From: Trichosporon coremiiforme
Lineage: Eukaryota; Basidiomycota; Tremellomycetes; Trichosporonales; Trichosporonaceae
Direction of reading: 5' to 3'
Assembly: GCA_039545355.1 (NCBI GenBank)
Contig: BCJJ01000001.1
Location: 742,570-806,569 of the forward strand
DNA: 64,000 nt
The notes under the pieces: generated by a model
What the model saw: the letters and a program-made list of their open reading frames with translations, nothing else
Told to the model about the DNA's origin: nothing
Databases searched by the model: none
Translations under genes and position numbers: made by a program
Shown: positions 1 through 11,937 of the stretch, in pieces
How the letters are laid out: each line of letters opens with the position of its first letter
Position numbering within the stretch: position 1 is the stretch's first letter

Positions 1-780
1 TTTCGGTTTTATTCTCACTCTCCAGTTTTACCTTTTACTCTACCACTCCCATCATAAACTGTAACAAAAGTACCAAGCCTGTCCCACTATCCCCAGCATA
101 CCCATCACCGCCACCAGCGCTGTTCACAGACACACTTGTGTCCGTCAGAAACGCGCCCATCTCCGCAGGCTGGCCCAGCGTACATGCTGCAGCCTGCGCC
201 CTGCTGCCATCACTGCAACACTATATAGTACACTAGTAGCAAGTGGGAAACCGAATGTATTTATTCTGCCGGAGACGTGTGGCGTGCCGGGTATAGGCAC
301 AGCGAGCATGCGTGTCATGCTTGATGCGACGCTGACGACGGCGGCGGTGCGGAGGTCTGGCAGAAGGCGGGCGTGTTAAGCCTTGAGCGAACCAACGTAA
401 ACAAACGTTGAGCTTAGTCCCGACTGCTGACCACCTCAGCATGGTGATGCACTCCACACGCCCGCTGCGCCGGGTATCCATGCACCGCGTAGTCCGAACC
501 GGCGGTATGCGTCCATGAGCGCTAGAGTCCGAGCGCAAAAGAAGGTTATCATGCTTTGCGGCGCCACACCCTAGTCAAGCCAAGTCAAGCCACACCCTCT
601 TCTCTCCAGGCTTATCACGGGCCGCTTCAGCTCGGATCGCGCGCCTCCGGGCTTTGCATGGGGGGGCAGTGACAGGCGCCAGCCTGTTTCCTAACTTCGT
701 GGTTATGTGCAGATTCGGAGAACCGTAGAGACAAGCGATTGCGTGAGCTGAACAATGTTGAGTGGATCGGAAGCTCGGAC

Positions 781-815
781 CGTCTCTCGTCTCTCGTCTC
801 TCGTTTCTCGTCTGG
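781..815. repeat. 7-bp tandem repeat (CGTCTCT), about 5 copies
   Basis: Three exact copies of CGTCTCT are followed by two imperfect ones. This is a simple pyrimidine-rich repeat in non-coding DNA. Confidence 0.85.
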
Positions 816-1545
816 AGTGTGGGCTGGCAGGCTCCTCGGCGTTCGAGGGCTTCGCTCGGCCTGCCTGGTGCTCGGAGCAGCCGGCGGGGCAAGGGGACAG
901 TGTGATGTTCCTGGTCCTCTGTGTCTGTGGACCTGGTGCCAGGCAGCGAGCAAGGACTCCAAGGAACGTAACGGGCGGAGAAATGTAACGCCGCCGTTTC
1001 TGCACAATTGTCTCGGCACATGTTCGGCGCAGCATTCATTCAACTCTTTCTCACAGTCATCATTCGTACTTCCGAGGTATCACGGGGCTGGGGACTCCGA
1101 CTGGGGGGGGGGAGGGAGGAAGGGGGTACTTGCTGACATGCAGAAGACGGAAGACAGTCGCGGTCCTACGTCAGAAGAGTTAGAATGGAAACGACACCGC
1201 GTGGGCCGCAGATGGATATGCGGACACATGACGCGCCGCGCTGAATGGGGAGCCGAGAGCTCGGGCTGGTTGGGTAGCTGGTGGGGCTGGGTCCGAGATC
1301 CGAACGCCGTGTCCGTGAATTGCCAGGAAGCAAGGACACCTCGCAGGTGACACTTCGTGGTATTCTTGACCTGCATGCCGTGTTCTGGGCTCCTTGGACC
1401 TTGTCTATTCTTGGGCCTTGGAGCTGCGCTGAACAGTAGACGAGTGTATGGCGTGCTCCTCATTATCTCGTGAGCCGTAGTTCGGAACAGCCAAGGGCAC
1501 CCGGTCCCGATTTGGAATGCCCGCCGCTTGTGGTAGGGGTGTATG

Positions 1546-1611
1546 GAGACTCACTGGAGAATTACTGAAGACTTACTGGAGACTTGCTGGAGACTTACTG
1601 GAGGCTTACTC
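1546..1611. repeat. 11-bp minisatellite, 6 copies
   Basis: Six adjacent 11-bp units match GAGACTTACTG with one or two changes each and no spacers. It lies in the gene-free left flank. Confidence 0.9.
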
Positions 1612-3805
1612 CGAGTGCTAGGTCGAAAGGTACGGTGGGTTGGAAGCTTTGGAATGCGCCGAGTGCGCCGAGCTCCGATGCGACCCACTGCTCGCTTGCC
1701 GTTTGAGTGATGCCCTGGCTCGATGCTGCACCGATGCTTGCAACGACTTCTCTCTTTGCGTCACTCATAGTCACAGAACTCGCTTTCACCCTGTGCTTCT
1801 TGCCCCGTACTCACTTCCCTGAACTCGTTATTGCTGCGTCGCTCTAGCTCCAGAATGTGGAGCAAGAGACAAGAGAGAGAGCGATGAGGGAATTGTGGTC
1901 ATCCCTCGACCCACAGCTGTTGACCGAATGTCTCAGGCGCTCCGCAACTCCGACACAGTCTCGGTGCACAATGGAGCGTTCGCTCCGCTTTCCACTGCCG
2001 GTTAACATTCTCCGCCCCGGCGCCGCGGCACAGTCTTGACTCTGATGTCTGACATCTGTCCGCGTCTCAAGGACCCGGATCACCGCTTACCACCGCCGTA
2101 CCACGCGCAGCCCTCTGCAATCCTTCAACCCTTCCTTCCTTCAAACACTGCTTTCCTAAACATTGCGAGAAAACAACGACGCTCATAGGGAGCTGCGGAG
2201 GAGAGACAGCGAGGCAGCACAGGCAGGATGGCGAGGGTCCAAGCAGCCTCGGTATCGGACCCAAGGTTTCGGGCTTCGGCCCTCAACATCCCTGTGGCTG
2301 CGTCGGTGGTGGGGTGATGGCGAGGGTAAGTGAATCAGGCCCGTCGGATCCGGATCCAATCCATGGCTTTAGTCCCTCTTCATCCCACTTAAATCCTCCT
2401 CGATGCCTACTGAATGGGAACCAGAATCCAGAATTGTCGTGCACTGACACTTTCACTGACCCTCACAAGCGCACCAGCATCATTCGTCGGCGGCCTCGAG
2501 TCCGCACCGCGAGCCTCAATGTGCGCTCGGACCTCGAGTCGAGCCGTCCATCGAGAACACGGCCGCGGCGTTCCCGGTCCAGCCCAAGGGTAGGTGTAAA
2601 CTGCAGCTGCGGTAGCGGCAACGGCCACGGGTGTGGCTATGGCTGTGGCCGTGGAGACTGCGAGGCTGCGTCAGCTCCTTCATTCATGAAGCAACTCGGA
2701 AACAAACTGACCGCTTTCCTGGGTCTCTCTCGGGATTGCGAGAGCGTCGCAAGCCGGAGTACGGAGAGCGGGCGTCAGGCGGTGAGCGGTGAGCAGAAGG
2801 AAAGGAGACCGATGGCCGCGGCATGGATGGCGCTTAGCTGGAGGGCAGCTGGCTAGCGCTGACTACTACCCTTTACACTCGAGTTCGAACGAGATGCGAT
2901 GATGCAGGGAGGTCATGGTCTGTTGCTCAGTCACACACACGTTCCCTCTCACGCACTCCCGCTCCTGGCATCGCGAACAGAGTCGCTCGAGTAACTCTGA
3001 CAGTCGCCGTCGTCGGGAGTCAACGCTGGGCGCTGGGCGCCATCATGGCTCATTTGAGCCCGCCGACTTCCGTCTTCGAATGGCGAACCTTCGCGCCAGC
3101 TTCAAGGGCGCTAATAGCTATAGCGGATCGCGGCTAAGAGCGTGGAGGGTGTACCGACTCCTATCGCTGGGTTTTGCGCTGTCAGGCGCATCAGGCGCAG
3201 ACCTGCTTCACTTTCCTCCTAAGCTTGCCAAAGTGGTGAGACTCCCAATACTCGTTCAACGCTCGGGAAGCTCGCCGCATCGTCATGCGATGTCGGCATG
3301 GTGCTGCAGCCACAATGCTATAGTTGCCGTTTCCTTATCGTCGCTGACTACGCCATGCTCAGCGCACTGATCGCAGATCGAGCAAGGACAAGAGGGCGCA
3401 AGCCGAGTCCCATCTCCGCCAGCAAAGTGACCGGCGTCCGCTCCTTCCTTGTCACTCAGGTCCTCCTGTCTGGGGCGGCTTGTAGGGGGATCTGCGGCTC
3501 CATGCGCGCCAGTTCGGCTCAAGTCCAACTTGCCTTCTGTCTCAGCCTGATGGGCACCGCGGCGCCTGTCATCCTCAACCCTACGCGCCTCTTGGTCGAC
3601 GGATAGAGATCATGAGGTGTACTGCGAGTTAGCACGCCCACGGAACCGCCTATCGTATCGCAGCTTGCAGCCTGCGAATCCTTATTCTCAGAATGACGAG
3701 AGCTGTCATGTCGAGCGACCGGACGAGGGAGGCGGGGAAGAAGGTTGTCTTCTCTCGGTCCCTGCAAAGAAGCGTCGGCGCCTTCCTTCGGACCCGAGGA
3801 CCTTG

Positions 3806-3835
3806 GCTTCTGATCGCTTCTGATCGCTTCTGATC
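3806..3835. repeat. 10-bp tandem repeat, 3 exact copies
   Basis: GCTTCTGATC is repeated three times without change in non-coding DNA. Confidence 0.9.
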
Positions 3836-4378
3836 GACCGTCAGGGCGTCGAAGGGCCTGTGCTGTGCGCCAGATCGCCAGATTTTCCCATCGACGCACG
3901 CTCTGCACCGCTGTGTGTGCCTCGAGACTACATACGCTCGCTCTGCTTACTCTGTGCGTGTTCGCGGTGACCGTGCCTCAACGCCTCGCCCGTCTTCGCA
4001 AGGACGTGTCGAAGATCAACAATCAACAGACAGCGAGGCAGCCGTAGTCGTGAGTTTGCGTCAGTGTGCCGATCTCCCTCGTCCCTGGCGTTCAGCGGGT
4101 CGTCAAAGCTATTCTCAGTAGACTGCGTTGTGAGTTAGGGTCAAGTGTCGCTGTCAATTGGCATCCGCGTCGACTCCCTCACGTCGAAGGACGACAGCCA
4201 TCTCCATAGCTTCTCCTGTACCCGGTGACACCCGGCTCGCTTCGCTCGCTCGTGTCACGGCATTTCCATGAATCTTGCTTCTTCGAATCTGGGAATACAC
4301 TACTTGCCTACACGGACCCCATGATTACAGCTTTGGGGTCTTCCTCGCCAGTCAAACGCGCTGTGCGCAACGCCGCTT

Positions 4379-5979
4379 CTAGCGGCCGACGGCGAATCCG
4401 TACCGCTCGCCGGCGGAGCGGGCCATGATTTCCTTGACGGGGCCGAGGAGGCGGGTGAACGCCCGCTCGCCGAGGGCGGCGACCACGAGCTTCTCCGCGG
4501 CACGGATGGTCGCGGCGCGCGTCTGGCTGTTCAGCAGCGCGAGCTCGCCGAAGTAGTCGCCCTGGCGCAGGTCCTTGACCGCCGTCGGCTTCCCGTCGAT
4601 CGTTTTCAGCGCCGTCGCCGAGCCGGCCTCGATCAGGAAGAACTCGTCGCCCGCCTCGCCCTCACGGATCACGTCCTCGCCCGCGTTGAACGTCCGCGAC
4701 TCCAGTACGTCGGCGATCTTCGCGCGCTCGGCAGGCTGAAGGGAGGACAAGATCGGGACAGTCGACAGGAACGACTCATACAGGCGGCGCTTCCGCGAGG
4801 TGTGATCGAGCAGAATCGTGCGGAACGAAACACGATCCAGAGCCCACAGAGTGCACGGCGTGATGGACACGATGGAGGCGGCACGGGGAGCGCTGTTGTC
4901 AGCCGAATCCGAATAAGACAACTTACTTGTGCATGAGCGCGAGCTCTCCGAAAGAGCCACCCTCCTTGTACTGCGCGACTCTCTTGCCGAGGTCCGCGCG
5001 GGGTCCGTCGCCGGGCTCACCGTCGCGCTTGACGTAGACCTCGAGCTCGCCGCTCTCAACGACGTAGAAGTAGTCTCCGGCGGCGCCCTGCTCGATGACG
5101 ATTTCATCAGGGCTGACCTTGACCTCCTTCATGGCCGCGAGAACGTCAGCTTCCTGCTCCTCATCCAGATTACGGAACAGGAAGTTGGGCTTGATCGCGG
5201 CCCTGATGCGCGCAAGCTGCTCGGGCGATTTGGGGATGACGGGCATGCTGGCCGGCGCCTCGTCCTCCTCCTCCGGGATGAAGGCGTCGACGCCGGGCTG
5301 GAAGGGCCGGGCATGGGCCGGCACGAGCGACTCGGCCGACACTGACGTGCGGCGCCCAAGGGCGTACTGCGGGATGACAGGCTCGTCATCGCGGTGAATG
5401 TCGTCGTCCTCGTCCTCCTCCGGCTGGGGAGGAGGAGGCATGCCGACGGGCGCAGAAGGCGTCTGCGCGCTGGCACCGAAAGGCGAACCAGTTCCGAACG
5501 GAGAGTTGGAGCCAAAGGGTCCGCTGGGGGCGTTCTCGCTGAAGGGGGAAGAGTCGTTGGCAGGTGGAGGAACGGAGCGCTCGCCACCGCCGCCAAAGGG
5601 AGATGAGAACATGGACGACGATCCGCCAAACGCTCCTGCAGCGATCGTCGCTCGCCTGGGTCCACCGAACGGTCCGTCTGTCGGGCCGTGCTCAGAGAAG
5701 GGAGACAACGTAGCTGGGTGCGATTCGATGTCGGGGCGACCGAAGGGTCCAAGTCTGCCAGGTGGTCCCTTGCGACTCGACGGGGAGGGGGCTTGGGTAG
5801 ATCCGGAGCGCTGATTGCCGTTAGTATTCTGCCTGAATGCTGTGAAACCGCACCTCTTCACGCAGCTTGTCCTGGAACCAGTCGGCACAGAACTGAATAA
5901 TATCCGTGGGCTGTTCCCGCGACACGTCGCGGTTGAGATCGTTGAGGATCGCGGAGTACGCCGGGTTCTGACCTGCCAT
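4379..5979 (-). CDS. PKR1: cAMP-dependent protein kinase regulatory subunit
   Basis: This is the regulatory subunit that holds PKA inactive until cAMP binds (Bcy1/Pkr1 family). The model has three exons (5979-5854, 5810-4927, 4892-4379), removes introns of 43 and 34 nt, and gives 507 aa. Residues 1-42 are the RII-type dimerisation/docking domain. RRTSV (about 195-199) is the inhibitor segment. Two cyclic-nucleotide-binding domains follow, each with its phosphate-binding cassette (FGELALMHNAPRAA about 328-342; FGELALLNSQTRAA about 451-464). The second intron splits the first cassette, and only the chosen splice restores HNAPRAA. The first intron has a perfect TACTAAC branch site. The start is the first ATG before the docking domain. 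The linker (about 43-190) is unusual, with repeated PFG motifs. Identification is very secure. Confidence 0.96.
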
Positions 5980-6340
5980 GACGCAAGTTCCGAACGTGGA
6001 TGCGGACGGGTAGTAGAGAGTGGATGGATGCGGGTTCTCGGTGGATCTGGACAAACGAAGGTGAGTACGAGCTGTCCCTTGGAAGTGAGAGTAGGATGAG
6101 ACTTGATGGAGGTGTGGATGGGAGCGATGGAAGTGGTTGCTGGAGATGGGATGATCGACCCCACTTAGTTGCCGAGGGATGGCAGGGCTTCGGGTGGGAT
6201 GGGCGGTGCTGAGGAAGGAGGGCGAGTGGATGTGAGGCGGTGCGATGGTTGTCTCTGAGTGATTAGAGAGTGTGTGCGTGGGTTCGGCGATGGAGAGAAG
6301 GAAAGTGCAGATGATTGAGGGGAATGGATGACGGCGATGG

Positions 6341-6388
6341 AGTGAGTGAGTGAGTGAGTGAGTGAGTGAGCGAGTGGGTGAGTGAGTG
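6341..6388. repeat. (AGTG)n microsatellite
   Basis: About 12 tetranucleotide units, slightly interrupted near the right end, lie upstream of PKR1. Confidence 0.9.
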
Positions 6389-7636
6389 GTTCACGTGCGG
6401 GTGGGTGTGGGACAGGCTGCAGAGCACGGCATCTCACTGAGCGTCTGGCTCATGAGGCCATGAGGTCTGGGGCAGGTGTCAGCCAAGCACAAGCTCACGA
6501 GCAGCACGAGCAGCACGAGCGCAGTGGCGTCACTGCCAATTCACCAGCCAGCCAGGCTCACCCAATCTAGCTACCATTTGCTCCCGCCCTCCATGTGCTG
6601 TGCATATCGACATGCCTCGCTCCCTCGACGCCATCAGCCACCGCCCTCCACTCTCCCACGCAGGCCATGCTCTGCCCACCGTCCGTCGTATATATGTCTC
6701 GTCCATCCCTTTCACGCGTAATAAAATTTGGCACCCTTATCAGAGAGCCAGACGCGTCCCGGCACAGGGTCCGCAAGGTCGCAGGTTCTGCGTGCCCAAG
6801 ACCTGGAGACCTGCGAGTTCCTGCCGGCCTGCGGGGGACAACTGCATGCCCGCCCAGTCCAACCAGCGGCGGCAAGCCAACGTTTCAACTCAGTCACCCC
6901 TGCACCCTGCGTTCCAGGCAGTCGTCGTCGACGCGTCGGGCTCGTGGACGACTGACCGTGGGAGCACCCAGCAGTCGAGCAGTCAGTCGTTTGGTCCAAG
7001 TCAGTACGCTTTCGACCGCTCCACACACTACTTGAATGCTACCCTTGCGCTTGTCCAGACTAGACCGTGTTCCGAGATCAGCAGTCAGGCGCTACCCACC
7101 TATACGACTACCGCAGCGTTCAAGGAGCGGGCGCAACAGGCATAGTAGCTGCCTGCAACCTTGCATGCTGCGGTTCGACGTTCCCACTGGACAGACTGGC
7201 GGTCAACGGCTGTCGGAGCAGAAGATGGAAATGAGACCGTGAGGCTATGTCTTACTCTGTGGTCCCACGAATGTGAGACTATGTCTTGCGGATAGCTTTG
7301 AATGGGCGCGCATGACCTATGATCTATGACCTAGGATGTCTGGGTCCTGACCTCGACGCGTGGACACAAATCAGCCGTGCCTGAAGTTGTATGCCGACGC
7401 GCTGCAATATCCCACCGGGCTTGCGGGCACACACCTCTTGCCCTCCCTACTCGTGACCCCGCCGCGGTCAGGCGCGACCTCCCTTCGCTACCGCTACCAC
7501 CACTGTTGATCTCTCCCACACAGCTCATTCCCATCGACCTTCGCTCCCCCATAACCATACCCATCGCCCCAACAGCATCTTGTCGACTCGCCGTCACGCG
7601 CCGTTCATCGCGTCCACTCAGACCACGTATACCCAG

Positions 7637-7666
7637 ATGAACGGCGGCTCGACTGAACCACTTTGA
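7637..7666 (+). other. Upstream ORF in the leader of the GAR-domain gene
   Basis: An ATG at 7637 opens a 9-residue frame ending in TGA at 7664-7666, about 100 nt before the main ATG at 7768. If transcription starts upstream of it, the uORF would lower or control translation of the main frame. Transcript coverage is not known. Confidence 0.35.
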
Positions 7667-7767
7667 ACCGCCTTCCCTCTTCACCCCCAACTGACGGTTC
7701 AACCCCCTTCCTCCCAACGCACTCGACAACGGTTGCCACAGTTACGCCAACCCCGCACGGCACGACC

Positions 7768-10246
7768 ATGCTTCGCGGCGACGACGGACTCTCCGACCTT
7801 GTCAGAAAGGTCGTCAACCTCACCCTTGACTCCAACTCTACTAACACTACGACGGAGCCTACGGCCGATGGCATGTCACAGACCCCCAGCGCGTCAATTT
7901 CTTCAGTCGGAAACCCGACGACGCAGTCGCTGCACACACGCGATCAGTCATCGTCCTCGACCTCCTCCCTCTCCTATTCGAATGCTTCTGGTTCCGGCGG
8001 TCCCCAACGACCCAGACGTTCCCCATTACGCCGCAGCAAAGCAGGAAGCGTCCGCCTAAGTGGGGACGTCACGTAGGTGTCACCTTTCAATCTTCCTTCG
8101 CCGGTTGCTCTTCCCACCCGTTCGCCCGCACTTCCCGCCCCCGCCTCCTGTTACCAAACCTTCTGCTAATCACTTTCACAGGGCGTTAATGCTCGAGATC
8201 GACGGGCTGCAGTCTCAGGTCGCGAACTTGCTCGATAAGATCTATGAAATCGAAGAGTTACGGCACTCGACATCAGTGCGTTCAGCACACGCTAAACTCG
8301 ACGCTCTCATATCCGACCTGCACGAGACGATCGCCCATATTACACCCAGGATAGCGGCACTCGAGACGTCCGCAACGTCTCCAGATGTCCAAGAAATGCT
8401 CGCCCCGCTTCTCGCCGACTGGCAGAAGGTAACGAAGCAGCACAACCTCTTGCAACGCGAACTGAAGGAAGACCCGTGGCTCATAAGGTTTAAAACGTAA
8501 GGCGTCGCTATGGGCACATGCCAGGGCACTAACCGTCACAGGACCGCCGACCAAGCAGATGGGATGATGGACCCGCTGAGCCAGAGTCTCAGCCGAGTGA
8601 CTGTGAGCTCATGGCGCCGGGGAATCGCTGACCGCAGGCTTATATCGGCCGCATCCTGGGTTCCGTGAACGCGGTGCCGCTGACTGCCCCGGAGGGCAAG
8701 CTCAGCATTGGGCACTTCCGCGAGATGACCGAGGCACACTCGCGACTGAAATCGTGAGTGTGCACTGCGCGTGTGTCGGCACACTAGTTGTGCGTGTATG
8801 TGTGTGCTGACATACGCGAGAACCTACGTGCCAAGTGTGAACAGGATTCTGAAGATGATGGACAAGAGTGTCTCAGATCGCCCAGTCCAGAACGGAGAAG
8901 CACTGCGGCGACTGAACGACATGAATCAGCGGTGGACAACAATGCAGAAGCAGCTACACCAGCTCGAGTCGAAGATCACAATGGTCATGCAGCAGTACGA
9001 CCCGGACCGCTCGCTGGACGACTCGATGGAGATGCTGAGCCCGGACGGCGGAGGCTACTTTGGCGGCTCGCCCACGATCTCGTCGAGCCACTCGTCGTCC
9101 CACGAAACGAGCACGCCGCTGCATCGCGTCACGAGCGGGGGATCAATGAACTCGATGAGCTCATACGGAGGGTCATCGTTCTCTGCCCCGTACGCCAACT
9201 CGCACCACCACCAGCCTTCCCACAGTCCGCATACCCAGCACATCCAGTACCAGACGAACAACCACCACCAGCCACTGAAGGCGAACAACAATAGCATGAA
9301 TCATGTCTCGCCACCGGCGTACAAGCCGACGCCGCGCGGCCTGAGCAAGTCGGTTTCCACGATGAATGTTCGCGCCCTCGGAACACCAACGGCGCAACGG
9401 ACACCGTCGCGACAGCAGTTACGGCCGCCATCGAGGGCTGCCCCGAGGACTTCCCTGAGCCAGTCGCAGTCGGTCGCCACGTCGCTCAGCGCGTTAGCGG
9501 CATCTCCGTCGGACCGGTTACGGAGAATGGGTACGTCGGCGATCTCGCAGCCGTCCTCGTTGGGGTTACCGGCGACGCCTGCAAACGGCGGCAGCGGGCT
9601 CCGGCGTCCGAACCTCGCTGCGAGTAATGCCTCGGGTAGGATGACGCCTGGCCCGCTGAACCGACGTGCAATGACGCCCGGCCCTGGCGTCGGCGCATCC
9701 CCGCCGTCGTCATTGACAGGTATGCCGACACGACGCGGGGGAGTGCCTCCGCCAATGCCCGGAAGGGCAAGCAGCCGCCCGTCGTTCGCACCGCAGCACG
9801 GGAACCGGTCCATGGTTGGCCCTTCGTCGTTCCGCCCCACCTCACCAGCCAGTGTCGGGCGCCCTAGTAGTCGCGCCTCGGTCAAGTCGTCGCTGAGCTC
9901 GCGGATGCCGCAGGGCCCTGGGTTTGGGGTACAGCCGTTCCGGCCGAGCAAGTATGACGAGCTCGATCTTGCAGTGCAGAAGGTGCTGGACGTGGTGCAG
10001 CCGAGCATTTTCGTCGCTCGCCTTGACCCGCCCCTGCGCCGCGGACAGCAGAAGGCTGAGGGCGAGTGGACTGGCGAGTTCGTGTTCGGGTACGGCGAGC
10101 GTAGCAACGCCGTCAAGCTTCTCGAGATGAAGAGCCGCGGCATCGAGAGCCGGTTCAAGGTCATGGTCCGCGACGGAGGCGCGTGGCAGGATCTGTCGCC
10201 CTTCCTGGAGAAGCGGAACCGGCTGGCGGAGGTGGATGTGTTCTAA
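7768..10246 (+). CDS. GAR (GAS2) domain protein, Kar9-like microtubule/cortex factor
   Basis: Five exons (7768-8072, 8182-8496, 8542-8602, 8638-8753, 8845-10246) give 732 aa. Residues about 100-330 are predicted to be helical and coiled-coil (LQSQVANLLDKIYEIEELR, then LHETIAHITPRIAALE and LQRELKEDPWLIRF), resembling spectrin-like parts of Kar9-type proteins. A long Ser/Pro/Arg/Gly-rich disordered basic region follows. The C-terminus (about 630-732) reads like a GAR domain, ending with FKVMVRDGGAWQDLSPFLEK, a fold that binds microtubules in GAS2 and spectraplakins. Fungal Kar9 orients spindles by linking microtubule ends to myosin. The GAR match is good; the Kar9 assignment is inference from architecture. 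The start is the first ATG in frame; an upstream ORF precedes it. Confidence 0.75.
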
Positions 10247-10423
10247 GCCCACCAGGGGGAGGCGGTGGCTATCATGAGTGAGCAGCGAAGAAGAACCAGA
10301 TATCCATCAAGAGCGAGGCGGGAGCGAAAGCCCGCGGGCAGCAGTACAGAGTGCGGATGCGTCTTGACCCAGCAGTGAAAGTAACGACCTGTGATCCACC
10401 AACCTGTATGCATAGCGTGTGTT

Positions 10424-11384
10424 CTAAACTTGCACCTCCTCCATCTCCTCATCGTCATCGCCGTCTGCTTCACTATCCCCGTCCTTCTCGTCGTCACTCT
10501 TCGGACATGGCGGGATGTCATACTCCGGTAGTCCGCCCACCGGCAAGCCCTCATTCGGCCCAGCAGGTCCCTGCTGCTTCTCGATCTCCGCTAACGGCCT
10601 ATCGAATAATCGGAGCACGCACCCCTCCCACCCGTCCTTCTCCTCGGCGGTCGTCTCGTGTCCCTCATCTCCTCCCGGGCCGAGGACCTCGCCGCCGAAA
10701 TCGCCATACGGTCTAGCCCAAGCGAGGACCTTCTCCTTCCCCAACTGCAGAACGCTGCGGAGACGGATCTGGGACGTCGGATCGACGAGCGGCTGGGCTG
10801 TTTCTGAGTGTGGTGGGTGGGAATGGGCGTGTCCAATCGAGCCACGGAACATGTCGAGCGTCAGCGGGCCTTCGCCGTCGTATATCGCCTGCGAGAAGCG
10901 GCGCGGCATATGCCAACCCGTTCCGGTGAGGAGCGCGAGCCAGGCAGAGTCCACCTCTTCCAAGAGCTTCAGGTAGTCCCCCATGATCTCGCTGGCTTTG
11001 CTCTCCAGCTCCTCAGCTTCGACCATGCTCTCCCCTGGTCCGGGGGTGCCGTCCGGCCCCGGCGTTCCGGTTGCGGACGAGGGGAGAGTCATTAACGGCA
11101 GCGAAGTCGTCGAGTCGAGAAGGAGCGAGGTGAAGGAGAGGAAGTAGGCTGGCCTTGCTCCGGACATGGAGTCGGGGAGGGAGAGGATGGCTCCGAGGAG
11201 ACACCGGAGGCGGGGGACGAGCGGCGCGAGCTCCAGGTTACTGTCGCTCAGCTCTGAATGACGCACCGCTAGCTGTCCAACGGCGGACTCACTGCTTCTT
11301 CGTATCCCTTTCCAGGTGGCCGATCTGCTCGTCCAAAAAGAGGCGGAGCCTCGCCTCGTGTGCTGGGGATAGATTCGGCGCCAT
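10424..11384 (-). CDS. Hypothetical protein with acidic C-terminal tail
   Basis: Two exons (11384-11293, 11240-10424) joined over a 52-nt intron give 302 aa. I do not recognise the family. The N-terminal half looks helical (AHEARLRLFLDEQIGHLE, then LAPLVPRLRCLLGAILSLP). A Pro/Gly/Thr-rich loop follows, then a second helical block (SKASEIMGDYLKLLEEVD) and a segment containing GTGWHMPRRFSQAIYDG. The last about 25 residues are almost all Asp/Glu. There is no signal peptide or clear membrane helix. The splice was chosen because only this donor and acceptor keep the frame open into the long exon. It is convergent with the GAR-domain gene and divergent from RAD3. Confidence 0.7.
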
Positions 11385-11937
11385 TGTTCCCTCTTAGTTC
11401 TCTCGCCTTTCGTCCCTCGTCTCTGTCGGTCGTAGTTCCTTATGCGTGCTTTCGTACCCTCTCAACTTTCCAGATGTCTAACTGTGTATGTTCTGTCTAT
11501 GCGTAGCGATGTGAGGAGTGAGCAATGGAGGTACGAAGCAAATACCCCCAAATGGTGCCGCCGGATATGACGCACATGGCCAAGGACCAGGTGACTGGAC
11601 CGTCTGTCGCCGCTCGAAATGTTCGGAGCCACTCTCTCGCCATCACTCGTTGCTTACTTCCTCCCACTCTATCGATAACCACACACTTCGCACTTCTCCG
11701 CTCGCTATTCGGCATAGCGCAGTCTGAGAGCCGACTGGGAAACGGCTGCGACTCTCGGCACCAAGCCTGCCGTTCGACCTCCACCGACTTGCCTTCCTCG
11801 ACCCTCCTTTGTGCTCGACGCCTGTTTACCTTCTGTCTTCCTCGTTGACCTCAACCTCGACTTCATTAAGAGATCTGACCTCGTCGTCCTAGTGTTTGCC
11901 TCGGGCCGACTGAATCAACCCACGGGCACCCACCACC
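11385..11937. promoter_or_regulatory. Divergent intergenic region upstream of RAD3
   Basis: About 550 bp separates the starts of the unknown gene and RAD3. The part nearest RAD3 is pyrimidine-rich, typical of a fungal leader. Nothing else was recognised. Confidence 0.5.

Larger units (their letters stand above)
1..4378. other. Gene-free left flank
   Basis: No open frame here shows a recognisable domain, a credible spliced model or a start context like those of the real genes further right. The longest frames (about 739-1350 and 2314-2856 on the plus strand) have erratic composition. I saw no tRNA or rRNA. The stretch holds short tandem repeats, listed separately. It lies beyond the 3' end of the PKA regulatory subunit gene. 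Confidence 0.55.
5980..7767. promoter_or_regulatory. Divergent intergenic region, PKR1 / GAR-domain gene
   Basis: About 1.8 kb separates two divergent starts, so it presumably holds both promoters and long leaders. It contains a (GAGT)n run, short CACGAGCAG repeats near 6495-6525 and a 10-codon upstream ORF at 7637-7666. No credible gene was seen; the longest frame (6600-7145) has no recognisable features. Confidence 0.6.

Noticed and set aside
739..1350. 203-aa plus-strand open frame in the left flank
   Set aside because: Composition is erratic (Trp/Gly/Ser-rich with no pattern), there is no domain, and opposite frames of similar length overlap it.
2314..2856. 180-aa plus-strand open frame
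   Set aside because: Low-complexity Ser/Arg/Gly segments, no recognisable family and no splice extension; likely random in GC-rich DNA.
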